Shown piece by piece: positions 1 through 10,519 of a stretch of DNA of 20,620 bases (position 1 is the stretch's first letter; each line of letters starts with the position of its first letter). The stretch comes from Larix sibirica (lineage: Eukaryota; Streptophyta; Pinopsida; Pinales; Pinaceae). The notes beneath the pieces were generated by a model. That model worked only from the letters and a program-made list of their open reading frames with translations. It made no database searches and was not told where the DNA came from. Where the stretch lies: NCBI GenBank assembly GCA_004151065.3, contig NWUY0300071912.1:1-20620 (forward strand). The letters run 5' to 3'. A program made the translations under genes and the position numbers.

Positions 1-1079
1 AACATTCCTCCCAACCACCCAATCTACACTCATTGACACATAAACATGTGTTAAAAAATGAATAGATATAAAATAACAAACTTATGTACTAATAATTATT
101 TGTCTTTAATTTTATTTTTTATAAAGAAATGATGAAAATTAATCACGTGATAATCTTATTTTATATGGAATTATTCATGTACCAAATAATTAATTTCATT
201 GTATTTATTTTTTTTTAATATACAAAAATTAAAATTTTAAATTTTGTCTAGCATTCTCATACATATGAGAAATAAAAATTGATTTTGATTCGTTAAGGGC
301 TCGACAATAGAAAATCATTAATTCGCAAAGGGATGAAAATATGATCCAAGTGGATTGTTTGGGTTTCCTACGTTTAGAATATTGAGATATGATAGCTAGG
401 GATATACCTAAATTATACCTTGGTTGGGTTTTGGTGGTTGAGCTCCAAGCTTTGGGGCTAACAAGATAAACTAGAGAGAACCTCATAATGATAAGAACTT
501 GTGCTAGAAATAGATAATCGTTATTGGTGAGTTCAACACTTAAATTTTATCCCACTTAAAATAAGAATGAGAAGTCAAAACACTTTGATTCCATGGCAAT
601 TATTATAGATTTTTGTTGCATGCAAGATTAATAAAATTGTCATTAATAATTATGTTAATTATGATAATGTATCAAATTATGCATAATCAAAATATTTAAC
701 AAGTTCGATGCGATACACCCATCAAAAGAACATCATATGTAATTAGGCACACTTGAGTGATTAAATTTGAAAACTAATTTTGATTTCAATTTCAAAGGTA
801 TATATCTATTTAACTATGTTATGATGAAAAGTTATAAGAAATAAAAAATAAACTAAATCTCTACTTCTTTAAAATAAATAAAATTATAAAATATTTTTTT
901 ATAATATTAAACAATAATATAAGCCATTTTTTTAATATATAATTATTTAATCTCATTTGAAATATTTAGATGACTTGATAATGAAATAGACATCATTGTT
1001 CACACTCTTTTTCTTTTAAAAAATATGGAATGTATTATGATTGTCGATGTCTAAGGTATGAAAATAGAACATGTGTATC
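1..1079. other. AT-rich intergenic spacer
   Basis: Strongly AT-rich sequence with long A and T tracts. A slightly more GC-balanced patch around 290-490 is open on the minus strand for 85 codons, but its translation shows no domain I recognise and no splice or promoter context. No RNA gene or repeat structure was seen. Base composition changes near 1080, where the G/T-rich leader of the downstream LINE appears to begin. Confidence 0.6.
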
Positions 1080-1317
1080 CCCTATTTTAGTAAGTTATTT
1101 TGGTGGGGGTTCGTGCTATTACCATTTGTGCCAGTGCAGGCTTGCTTTCTGTGGGGATTTTGGTGTCGGTATATATTTGGGGTTTCTCTTTGTTATTTTT
1201 CAGTGCAAACTTGTGGTGAGCTTGGTCGGGCTTTGGAAAGCGCCCACCCTCATTTGTGACCATTTTGAGCGGTTTCTTTGGGGTCTAGGCTGGATAATTG
1301 TGGTGATTCATCGTTGA
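1080..1317 (+). other. LINE-A 5' leader / presumed internal promoter region
   Basis: G/T-rich sequence, unlike the AT-rich flank, ending directly at the ORF1 ATG (a TGA at 1315-1317 abuts the ATG at 1318). Autonomous LINEs carry an internal promoter in this region. No individual promoter element can be pointed to. The region is open in two frames by composition only, and neither translation resembles a known protein. Confidence 0.5.
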
Positions 1318-3165
1318 ATGGGGCAAATGGGTGATCAAGCAAATCTTACCTCAACCATTCACTCCCCGTCTCCGATGGATTTCTGGATTGAAGAAAACGA
1401 CCTAATGAAGCTGGATGATTTCTATAAGGAAATGTTAAAAGGAAAACGGCCCTTGGTGCCAGGTGTTGAACATTCTTCATTTGTTGACTGCCACGTATCT
1501 AATAAAGGGATGCTTTACTCCAAATAGGGACAGGGACACTTGGGGGGAGCTCATCCTCACTCTGATGGTGATAAGGGATTTAACTCATCCAAAGGCGCTG
1601 GTCGGGTCCATAATTCCTCCCGTAGAACAAAACAGAGGCTTGAGAAGTGGAAGAGACAGTCGAGCGAACATTGGCTCACGATGGGTCGGGATGTGGGCTT
1701 GGAAGAGCTGGTTGAATACAACATTACTGCACTGGTTGGAATATTTTCTTATATGGCTATGAACAGGAAGGATATTGTCCGATGGGTGGCTGATACTTGG
1801 GTACCAATACTTAATTATGTCCCTAACGTTTCTATTCTAGCTCGGGGCTGGTATGGTTTCAAATTCCAGGAGGAGGAGCATGCATCCCATATCCTTGAGA
1901 AACTTTGGCTTAAAGGGACGAGAAGCCTTATGTTGTAGAGGTGGCATACCGACTTTGTCCCGGATAGGGCCACGATCAAATTCAGGCATCTGTGGGTTCT
2001 TCTACCTAGTTTCCCGCTGGCTATGTGGAACCGGGGGGCATTTGAAGCAGTCGGCAATAGTCTTGGGCAATTTCTGCATCTTGAGGAGGAGGTTTTGAAT
2101 GGTGTGGATAAGAGGATGGGGCATCTATTGGTTGAGGTTGACATTTCCATTGGGCTTATTGATACTCTCCATATTGACTGGCGTGGGCGTAAATTTACCC
2201 AAGTTATTGATTACTGGGGCATCCCCTTTTGATGCTCTCATTGCAAGGAGGTTGGCCATCTCTGGCGTCAGTGTAAGAATTCGGTTCGTCCTCCTCGTCA
2301 CTTGGCAGCGGACGTCTTATGGTTGTTTGAGGATGGCAGTGAGCTGGAGCTAGATGACGCTGGTGTCATGGATGGTTTCTCCAACAGGCTCCCCCCTCCG
2401 GGTTCTAACCAGCTGGATATCATGGGTAAGCTTTCATACTATGACCCATCTGTTTTTCAATCGCTCAATGAATTGGAAAAATCATTTATCAGAAATTTGG
2501 CCTTAAAGAAAAAAAGATCCGATAATGGGACCTCTTCCGAACCGTCTCCTTCTTCCCTTGAGTCCTCTCAAGTTGTTGACCTATCCAATGCCTCTCTCTC
2601 TCCTCACTGTCCTGTCGACAACCTACCTAACCCCTCTTTGAATGGGTTGGACTCACTAGTCTCGGTCCCCTCTTCATTCGACACCATTCTTGTCTCCTCA
2701 GACCACTCTCCATTGACATCGCCTGTGGCTTCCCCGTCTCAATCTGTTTCTATCCCTTATGCGGTCCTTTCTGACCCTGTGATTGTGGAGCCGGAGTCAT
2801 CTACGACTTTGGTGGAAAATCCTCACCTTCTGGTGATCCCTTCCTACTGCGAAATGGTAAGACATGAGTCTATCCCCACCTTTTTCAAGAATCGGAAGGT
2901 GGCCTCGACGACCACTAATAAGCCGGTGGACCCCCAGATGTCGGGACTACACACTGATTCTTCCAAACACATAAAAGGGGCTCATTTTGGTGGACTTGCC
3001 CCTGACCTTTCTCCACTAAAAACTCATAGTGCGAGAAAGGTTAAGGTTGTTATTTTAAAAGACAACTTGGGGGAGGAAACTTCTCATGGTACCCCAGCAG
3101 ATTCACTTTCTCCAAACTCCAGGGCGCTTAGAGGCATTAAAGCCATTGCACGGGGTCGTAAATGA
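1318..3165 (+). pseudogene. LINE-A ORF1: DUF4283/CCHC RNA-binding protein, three in-frame stops
   Basis: A single reading frame of 616 codons without any frameshift, broken by TAG at 1525-1527, TAG at 1936-1938 and TGA at 2230-2232. Residues about 150-310 match the DUF4283-type region of plant LINE and gag-like proteins: a GWYGFKF block, then FPLAMWN and an acidic VEVDI block, ending in a GIPF block. That is followed by a zinc knuckle CSHCKEVGHLWRQC (C-x2-C-x4-H-x4-C) at about 2233-2274. The C-terminal half is Ser/Pro-rich and low in motif content, as usual for this protein. The TGA sits where family members have Arg before the first knuckle Cys, consistent with a CGA to TGA change. The protein would bind element RNA and form the ribonucleoprotein particle. 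The start at 1318 is chosen because the same frame is stopped immediately upstream. Confidence 0.85.
3162..3165 (+). promoter_or_regulatory. ATGA stop/start overlap joining LINE-A ORF1 and ORF2
   Basis: The ORF1 stop TGA (3163-3165) overlaps the ORF2 ATG (3162-3164). An overlap of this kind is the usual substrate for termination-reinitiation on bicistronic LINE RNAs. LINE-B has the equivalent junction in mutated form at 16264-16267. The mechanism is inferred; the overlap itself is read directly. Confidence 0.75.
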
Positions 3166-6100
3166 TCCGTCTCTCACTAAATATCCAGGGAGTTGGGGGC
3201 CTCCCAAAGATACTAGCCCTCAAGCGATTTTTTCATATTAAAAATCTGGATGTCATTCTTCTTCAGGAAACCATGGTCTGTGAGGAAAAATCCAGATATT
3301 TCTTTGTCAAAATCAAAACAAACTGGATGGTTAGTGCGGTTAGTGCGAATGGTTTGTCTGGGGGTATTTTGGCTGCATGGAACCCTCATGTATTGGAGTT
3401 AAATTCTTTTATTGTCTTAGTTGGGATCCTTCTATCGAGCAAGTTGAAGGGGTTTGCAAGCGGTATTAAAATTATTAACTGTTATAGCCCTTACAGTGAT
3501 AGGAAGATCTTTTGGGAAAAGGCTTGTTCTGATCACCTACTTGATTTGGATAACCTGATCTTGGTAGGGGATTTCAACTTTACTTGGGGGGCCTTGGAAA
3601 TCTGGGGTCGACATGCGAAACTGGACCCTTTGGGTGTTTTTTTAGGGATCTTTTTGCTACTAAAAAACTGGTGGATGTGGAACCATACCTTTTGGCTCCT
3701 ATGTGGACTAATGGATGATGGAATGAGGCCCTAATATCCAAACAGTTGGATCGTTTCCTTATCTCTGAGAATTTACTTGGGGAAATATTTCAAGTTCAGA
3801 TCGTGGGTGCAACAAACCCGTATTAGTGACCATCATCCTATTTTTCTTCAGTTTGAAACTGATGTGGCCTACCAGAGATATCCATTTAAGTTCAATTCAT
3901 CATGGTTATTAGATTCAAACTTTAGGCAGGCGACGGTTGATCATTGGAGGAGTCGGTATGTTTCTGTTGAGCTCTCGACGATGGACAAATCGGTTGCAAA
4001 ATTGAGGAGCTTAAAATCTTTTACTTTGCTGTGGGAAAAACAAAAAAGTAAGGAATTGACTATGGATCTTGATATGATTGAACACGATTTGAGTGTCTTA
4101 ATTAATAAAGCAGATACTGGTATGCTCAATGCTTGTGACCAGGCCTCCTTATTAGACTTGGAAGGGAGGAAGTTAAAACATCTCAAGTTTCATGAGGAAT
4201 CTTGGTGACTGAAGAGTCGTGCTATATGGATCAAAGCTGGGGATCAAAATTCTAAATTTTTCCATAAATTTGTTGATGCCCGAAGGGTTCAAAATACCAT
4301 ATGGGACCTCAATGATAGAAATGGTTGCCGTATATTAGGTCTGGGTGACCTCCATAGGGAAGCCAAGAATTATTTTCAAGAGTGATACCAGGATCCTAAA
4401 TCTGCCTCAATGATTGAGCAATTTAAGGTGATTAGAGAATATCCTATATTGTTCACGGATGAGGAAGGGGAAAATATTTTTAATGAAATAACCCTTCTGG
4501 AGATTGAAAAGGTTCTGAAAGGTTTTTCTACAAACAAGAGCCCGGGTCCTTGATGGTTGGACTGTTGAGTTGTTCATCTATTTTTTTGAGGTTATGGGTC
4601 CGGATATAATGGAGGCAGTGGAAGAGTCTCGTATTAGTGGCATGGTGACGAGGGCACTCAACTCAACCTTTTTGGCTTTCATTCCCAAAAAATCACACCC
4701 AGAGGATTTAAGTGATTTCAGTCCTATTTCGCTATGCAATTTGATCTATAAGGTTATAACAAAAATCATAGCAAATAGAATCAATCCGGGCTTATCAAAA
4801 TATATTTCCAAAGAACAATTTGGTTTTCTGGCAGATAGGCAGATTTTGGATGCAATGGGGGTTACACAAGAGGTATTTCATAGTGTGAAGACTAAGCAAC
4901 AAAATACCCTCTTCCTGGAATTGGATCTTGTTAAGGAATATGATTGGGTGGATTGGACCTTTCTCCGGCTGGTCCTGGTACAAATTGGCTTGCCTTGGGC
5001 GGTGGTAAAATGGATTATGGCTTGTATATCCTCTGTGAATTTTGTTGTGATCATTAATGGGATGCCATCCGGTTTTTTCAAAAGTTCCAGGGGACTGAGG
5101 CAGGGAATCCCCCTCTCTCCATTACTTTTTCTGTTGACCATTGAGGGTCTGAGCAGACTCATCCTTAGGGAAAAAAGGGAGGGGAACATACTTGGAATTA
5201 AGATTTCTGATTAGGTATCAGTGACCCACACTCTCTTTGTTGATGATGTTATGAGTTTTTGTCCTGGGACTTTATTGGAATGGCAAAATTACAAAAAAAA
5301 TATTGGATCTTTTATGTCATGCTTCTTGGATGTTGATCAGTACTGAAAAATCTTGGTTGCTGGAAAATAATGTGGACATTGCTATCAAATCGTTGGTTAG
5401 CTAGATTCTCCCTTATAATTTCAAGGCATTGACTCAGGGCACTAACTACCTAGGGTTCTTTCTTAAGCCAACAAATTACCTTATATGTGACTGGATGTGG
5501 TTACTCAAATGATTTGACAAACGTATAAACCACTGGTGTTGGCGCTGGATTTCCCTCGGGCGAAGACTTACCTTGGAAAAATCTGTTCTACAAAATCTAG
5601 CTGTCTATTGGCTTTCTCTCTACAAAATTCAAAAGACAATTATGAAAGGAATACGTAGACGAATTTTATCTTTCATTTGGTTTGGTGGTGGGGCAAAGCA
5701 TAAGTTTCATTTGGTTAATTGGCATTTGCTGGCTCGTTGTGTGCACATGGGTGGTTGGGCCATAAAAAATATTGAAAATTTTTCTTTGGCACTACAAAGC
5801 AGAAGTCGGTGGAGAGTGTTGTTTTCAAATTCTGCATGGAGTACTCTCATCAAATGGAAATACCTTAAATATCTCTCTGTGGCTGATTGGTTCAGGAATG
5901 GACCTCCCTGTGCAAAGGGGGTCTCAAATATTTGGTGTGGTTTGTTGAGGTCCTTCTCTACTTTATCTTATTGGATATCCTAGATTCCGGGGCATGGTCG
6001 TGAGATCCATCTTGGTGAGGATCCCATTTTTGGTGGCCCTATGAATTATCAACTTTCTCTGGAATTACTCGTGTTGTTAAGATCAAAAGGTTTTTACTCT

Positions 6101-7373
6101 TTGTTCCATTTAGTGGTTCCGTTATTGGCGGGGGTGGGTCGTCCCTCCTGGATATCGGCGCATCAGTTGGGTCTCACAGGCAGTTTGGAGCTGGAATGGA
6201 ACCACTATGTAAAGGGGTTGAACAGATTAAACATTACCTTACATGAGACCTCTGATAAGCTTGTCTGGTCTTGGAATAATATCAGTGGGGTTGTCATGGC
6301 TAAACTTGCATATGACTCAATTGTATCTTTTGAAACCTCGCAGATGAGGTGGTGGTTTACTAAGATTTGGAACTTTTTAATGCCCCTTAAATTAAAATGT
6401 TTCAACTGGCTTGTTCTTAACAATAGTGTTCTTACTTGGGACAACCTTTGCAGGAGGGGTTTTTGTGGTCCGAGAAGATGCCAGTTATGTTATACTCAGG
6501 AGGAAACTTTTGATCATCTATTTGTTAGATGTCCATTTGTTAAGGATTTATGGTTGAGAGGATCAACAGTTGTAGGGGTCGTCAGTTCCACTGGGTACTC
6601 TTCAATTGGAGGATGGATTGAATCATTGGGGGCATCTATATGAGGAATGGAAAGCCCTTCCATGTTTTGTTTTTTGGGAGGTTTGGTGTGTTCGTAACTT
6701 TGTTATATTTGACGGAGTGAGGCCCAATGTCACAGTTTACAGATATCGGGGTCTGCCGGCCTTTATGGATTATAATTCCCCAGGTCATCTAAATTTGGGT
6801 GGTGGGAGTGGCCATGCTCCACTCGTCTCTTAGGTACAATATCACTACCCCTGTGGTTTCTTTGATGGGGATTCACAACTCAGTGGGGCTATCAGTGGGA
6901 TTGGAATTGTTCTCTATATCAGTAACAACATATATTTTAAGTATTGGATGAATTCGGGGATGGGAACGAATTCTCACAATGAATTACTTGCTCTGTGGAT
7001 GCTCCTCCGGTTTGCCCGTTTCAAAGAGGTTTCACGTCTACAGGTCTGGGGTGATTTGAAGGTTATCATTTCTTGGGAAAAGGGTTCGACTTCCTTCAAT
7101 GTGCTCTTGCTCACACATTGGATTTTTGAGACTCGCTCACTGATTGAGCGCTTTGAGTGCATCTCCTTTCATCATGTGCTCCACGTTCATAATCAACGAG
7201 TGAATGACCCTTCTAAGAGGGCTCTTTATTCTCCCGAGGACATTATTTTTTGGGAGGAATGGTTTTCAAATCATTTGGTTGCTGTTGGCTCTTTGGATCA
7301 TCTTCAGCTCTATATTTGGTCTTTTCCTATATATGTTGTTTATATATTGCGGATTTTATTTTCCTGTAGGTGA
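3162..7373 (+). pseudogene. LINE-A ORF2: endonuclease / reverse transcriptase / zf-RVT / RNase H, multiply disrupted
   Basis: Domains in order: EEP/APE-type endonuclease (about 3165-3860; NIQG, LLQETM, VGDFNFT and ISDHHP motifs), reverse transcriptase (about 4500-5400; FSPISL, motif A DLVKEYD at 4924-4944, motif B GLRQGIPLSP at 5092-5121, catalytic FVDD at 5236-5247), zf-RVT (about 6340-6560; C-x2-C at 6479-6490, then HLFVRC), and RNase H (about 6852-7240). The RNase H keeps Asp 6864-6866, Glu 6981-6983, Asp 7053-7055 and Asp 7206-7208, so its acidic set looks intact. Frame changes lie near 3640 (T7 run), 3807, 4551, 5300 and 6620. Internal stops are at 3716, 4206, 4383, 5212, 5402, 5510, 5981 and 6831. 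At 4206 the TGA replaces an expected Arg, again like CGA to TGA decay. The protein would nick the target and reverse-transcribe element RNA; this copy is dead. Confidence 0.9.
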
Positions 7374-7773
7374 TTACCTCTTTCGGGTGGCCAACTTCTT
7401 GTTGGGTTTTTGCTGGTGTTGGTTACTCTGTCGTGATGATGCAGAGTTGGTTATTTATGTTTTTTATTATTATTATGGGTTGTTGAGATTATCCTCGCCA
7501 ATTATGTGATTCAATAGTTTTTTGGCTTTGGCCACTGTGAGTTGGCTTATGCCTTGCATCATATGTGTTTCTGTTATGTTTCTGTGACTTTTCTTTGGGA
7601 CTTGCTGTGCTCGGTGGGGAGCTTGTTTAATTTGGACATATCTTTGGAGACATGGTTTTTTACCATGTTTTGGTCCTTTTCTGGAAGGTTGGTTGGAGCC
7701 TTTGTCTATGTACTCTTTTTATACTATTTACCTCTATTAATAGTATGCTATTTTTCCGTGATTGAAAAAAAAA
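7374..7773 (+). other. LINE-A 3' UTR and A tail
   Basis: T- and G-rich non-coding stretch after the terminal TAG of ORF2, ending in an A9 run at 7765-7773, after which composition changes. The open frames here (7204-7509, 7542-7817) are hydrophobic by T-richness only. The A9 run is taken as the retrotransposon tail. The boundary is probable, not proven, because no clear target-site duplication follows it. Confidence 0.6.
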
Positions 7774-7821
7774 TTATTATAGGCTCGTCCTTCTTATTGG
7801 AAAAATTGAACACTTGAGAAT

Positions 7822-7866
7822 CCAAGGTATTGAGATCAAGTAGAACCCAAGGTATTGAGATCAAGT
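7822..7866 (+). repeat. 25-bp two-copy tandem duplication
   Basis: The 20-base word starting CCAAGGTATTGAGATC occurs at 7822-7841 and again at 7847-7866, an offset of 25 bases. It lies just outside the presumed 3' end of LINE-A. Nothing is inserted between the copies, so it is not a target-site duplication of that element. Confidence 0.85.
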
Positions 7867-7964
7867 TCTCTGGATTACATAGAATGTTTATACCCTACAC
7901 ATACAAGTGGTAAAAATTATAGTATTCCCCCCTATAGTAGTATGAATTAAGTGTTTTTGAGTAT

Positions 7965-8020
7965 GGAGGATTCGATCCTCCGATTTGAGATGATGGTGTA
8001 AGTATTAGTCACAAATTTAA
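7965..8020 (-). repeat. Possible tRNA-derived SINE remnant (T-arm-like hairpin)
   Basis: On the minus strand 7981-7965 reads GGAGG-ATCGAAT-CCTCC: a 5-bp stem with a 7-base loop that differs from a canonical T-loop only at its first base, and includes a B-box-like GGATCGAATCC. The expected A box upstream (around 8000-8020 on the minus strand) is poor. Many plant SINEs keep such a T-arm. No complete tRNA fold is possible, so this is not a functional tRNA. Confidence 0.35.
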
Positions 8021-8109
8021 GAACATTTTGTATTAATAACTTTTGTATAGGGATGTTAGATGTTAATTTTATACATAATCATGATAGTGATAATGTCATG
8101 TCAAGAGCT

Positions 8110-9348
8110 ATATAAATTTAGGAATTGATTAAATTCACTGAAAATACATTGAAATCGATGGAATTGACAACCTTAGCTAGGTTGAAATCTAGAGGATAGG
8201 GCTTGTATTCACTGCCCAACAATATGGTGTTTCCCTAAATGACCCATGAAGTAAATATGATTGACGCAGATAGGAAACCCTTGCATAGCTCCTATCATTA
8301 TTATACATAATTTCCTTGTCCAACATACTTATCTTCTCATATAGGAACCCACCCAAGCTCCCATGGGGCATGTAATTATAAACTATAAGCTTTGATCAAA
8401 TGCTAGTGTTACAATGGATTGATCAACAATGTTTCTATGGTGAATGGATCCTATTGGCATAATGTGTTCACCATAAACTAAAAGCTTCGATCACATGTTA
8501 GTGATGTAATGGATTGGTGAACAATGTTTCTATGGTGAATGGAACCCATTGTCCTAATCTGTTCACCATAAACTAGAAGCTTTGATCACATGTTAGTGCT
8601 ACAATGTTTCTATGGTGAATGGAGCCCATTGGCCTAATGTGTTCACCTTTGTCGATAACAAATATCGTACTTTATCACATTCTATTCATTATTTGTCCAC
8701 AACTTCTTCACTCATATCATGTCACCTTTGGCCATCCTTGCCTTATATACCATGGTTGAGCAACCTTTCTTGGTTATTTTATGTCAACTAGACACTGATA
8801 ACATCTTTAGGCAAAAAAATTTGAGCATATGAAATGAAGCCATTTGCGATGTCTAACTAGTTTTTGAATCATCCAACTCAGTCACCCATTATAAGAATCA
8901 TATAACCCATTATATGGATTCTTGTCACCAATTAGATGCCCCAAAACATCAAAATTGTTGACATGCTAAAAAGAAGGATCATAACAAATGTAGCCTCACA
9001 AAACTTCATGTTTGAAGGTGCCTCAATGCTTATAAAGTAAATGCCCTCCAATATGCAAAGTGTTGCAATCTCATATATGCCACTTGCAAGAAACCCTCCA
9101 AACAAACTCATATATGGCAAAAACTGCGAAAAAATGTGTTGAAAGATATGGCAAGAGAAAATATTTTGAAGTTGGCTAAGAGAAAACAAGTTTCTAGAGA
9201 GCATATTATGAGATAGATCTAAGAATCCCAATTTAGCAATCCTGAACAATTGTACTAATATGGAACCTAAAAGATTGTCCAAGATCATATTTAACATAAT
9301 CTTTAATTCTTGCATTCTCCCCTCTTTGGGGGAATTTGGCATGTGAAT
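8110..9348 (-). pseudogene. LRR receptor-like kinase pseudogene (resembles LRR subfamily XI), 3' part
   Basis: Read on the minus strand from 9348 down. First, a partial LRR region with KEGRMQELKIMLN and LGFLDLSHNMLS. Then a post-LRR segment around SLFGGFLASG, with a remnant of the usual cysteine-containing NxxLCG cap. A hydrophobic transmembrane-like segment follows (ATFVMILLFSMSTILMFWG, about 8935-8993). Kinase pieces then come in correct order: a degraded NGF-SYAQ block (8815-8851), VYKAR...KGDMI-stop-VKKLW with the subdomain II Lys (about 8697-8757), GSIHHRNIV of subdomain IV, IVYNYMPHGSLGGFLYEK of subdomain V (about 8320-8385), then YLLHGSF and a ruined catalytic loop. The HRD/HCD Asp is lost, and LDFNLAK follows in another frame (to about 8110). 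The wording VKKLW and YMPxGSLGxxLxE is closest to LRR-XI receptors. Several frameshifts and stops; the activation loop and C-lobe are missing, as is most of the LRR domain. Subfamily assignment is from memory of motifs and is only moderately sure. Confidence 0.8.
8378..8647 (-). repeat. Three tandem copies of a ~95-bp unit inside the kinase pseudogene
   Basis: Units lie at 8378-8472 (95 bp), 8473-8567 (95 bp) and 8568-8647 (80 bp; about 15 bases missing between two AATG words). Each contains plus-strand words AAGCTTYGATCA and TTTCTATGGTGAATGG. On the minus strand each unit encodes the segment GSIHHRNIV...TCDQSF, that is kinase subdomain IV and the run-up to subdomain V. Because 95 is not a multiple of three, successive copies change frame. 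Each unit also holds a short inverted repeat (TATGGTGAA / TTCACCATA). Confidence 0.9.
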
Positions 9349-9699
9349 AGATTTTTGCTAAGTTAATAATTGTAAATTATTGTACTAGTAAAGATTCAAC
9401 GATATTGTCCCCCAAAAATATGATCCAAGGGTTATGGCGGTACTAGGGAAGTGGGTAGTCGTTGTCTCAAATGGTGGAAGTCTACAACAATAATCAATAT
9501 GGTGTTGACATGTTAGTCAAAAGTTGGTCATTATTTTCAAATTTTACAATGTTTTTTGCCTTTGTAAAGAGTATAGAAGTTAAAAATTCAAAACTGTTTT
9601 GATAGGTGATTTTTTAATTACCCTTCTAGGATGAGTTTGAACCCTTTGGAAGGAATGTAAAGGGTTCAATTTTGTTCAATAGTCATCCCAACACTAAAG

Positions 9700-10080
9700 G
9701 TCACACCCCACCACCCACTTGGGGGTGAGGGTGTGCCTTTGTATGCTTGAAGGATGGTTGTGAGGGGTGAGGGTGTGCATGTGCATGCTTGCACACTATA
9801 AATTCTTACCCCTAGCACACACCCTTCCAAGAATGAGGGTGTGCATGTCACCCCTTATAAGGGTGGGCGGTGGGGATTGAAGGTGCATTTGTATGCTTGA
9901 AAATAGACACATGCACAATATCATCCCTAACACCCATCCTCTTGAGGTTGAGGGTATACATGTCATACCTAAGAAGTTAGTTAGTAGAGGTGTGAAACAC
10001 TACACACATGTACACTCTCACCTTTACCACCCATCCTCTTGGCCCAAAAATGTGCATATCACCTATAAAAAGAGTAGATA
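9700..10080. repeat. Degenerate GGGTGTG/CACACCC tandem repeat, about four units of ~95-115 bp
   Basis: A core of the form GRTGAGGGTGTGCAT recurs at about 9723, 9764, 9831, 9875 and 9946. Alternating short and long spacing implies a unit of about 108-115 bp containing two related cores. A CACCCATCCTCTTGG word marks the later units at about 9931 and 10029, a spacing nearer 97 bp. Units are diverged and the array fades into AT-rich DNA near 10080. The open frames across it on both strands are by-products of the repeat. Confidence 0.7.
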
Positions 10081-10389
10081 GTGGTACATAAAAGTGTATA
10101 TATATGTATATTGTATCCTTAAAAAGATATCTCTCACACATATATAAGAAAAAGAATAATAATAATAAAGTCACCATCTAATCAAATATCAATTTGTATA
10201 CTAAAACATTAAAACATATGATTTACAACTACTAAAAAAAATATATTATAAATTGTCCACTTTAATGAAACTTATATATTTCATTTGTCTTTTTACTTCA
10301 TATTAAATTTTTGTTTATCTATATAACCAATCTTTTTATTATCTTCACCTTTTCTATGCTTTTAAAATGAAATGAGTAAATTTTATGTA

Positions 10390-10519
10390 TAAAAGAACAC
10401 CGTACCACATGGGTGTGCAGGGAAGCACCATACATTCCAAACTATCACAACCAATGAATGCAGGGAGAATAAAAAAATACAATGAATTGAAGTGAAGCAT
10501 GAATCTTCTTACCCACCAT
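10390..10519 (-). pseudogene. Small secreted-peptide-like ORF, copy 1 (frameshifted)
   Basis: Begins with ATG on the minus strand at 10519-10517 and reads MVGKKIHASLQFIVFF, a basic head followed by a hydrophobic stretch. It then loses frame at an A7 run in the plus strand (copy 2 has A5 there) and stops early. Allowing for that shift, it continues with the same cysteine-containing tail as copy 2. A further 10-base insertion after the CACCCATGTG word alters the C-terminus. I do not recognise the family. The layout resembles plant small secreted cysteine-containing peptides, an inference from the N-terminal hydrophobic segment and Cys spacing only. Confidence 0.4.

Larger units (their letters stand above)
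1080..7773 (+). mobile_element. LINE-A: near full-length, decayed plant L1-clade non-LTR retrotransposon
   Basis: Order on the plus strand is G/T-rich leader, ORF1 with a DUF4283-like region and CCHC knuckle, then ORF2 with endonuclease, reverse transcriptase, zf-RVT and RNase H, then a T/G-rich 3' UTR and an A9 run at 7765-7773. This is the architecture of plant L1 elements that carry an extra RNase H domain. The element would copy itself by target-primed reverse transcription, but both ORFs are broken by stops or frameshifts, so it cannot act on its own. The 5' boundary is set only by the composition change and is uncertain by tens to hundreds of bases. No convincing target-site duplication was found, so full length is inferred from the presence of all domains. 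Confidence 0.9.

Noticed and set aside
229-486. 85-codon minus-strand ORF in the left flank
   Set aside because: No recognisable domain, no gene context, and length within chance expectation for a less AT-rich patch.
1030-1317. 95-codon ORF ahead of LINE-A ORF1
   Set aside because: Open because the LINE leader is G/T-rich; starts in the flank outside the element and resembles no known protein.
3162-7373. A novel defence or non-transposon reverse transcriptase system
   Set aside because: The endonuclease, zf-RVT and RNase H modules in fixed order and the linked ORF1 identify an ordinary plant LINE.
598-7782. AATTATTATAG at 598-608 and 7772-7782 as the LINE-A target-site duplication
   Set aside because: Eleven AT-only-like bases are easily matched by chance in this sequence, and the left copy lies about 480 bp outside the apparent LINE leader.
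7542-7817. Hydrophobic 91-codon ORF after LINE-A ORF2
   Set aside because: Apparent membrane character comes from T-richness of the 3' UTR; no start context or homology.
8378-8647. CRISPR-like or simple satellite array
   Set aside because: Units are contiguous without unique spacers, and they encode a kinase motif in register with the surrounding pseudogene.
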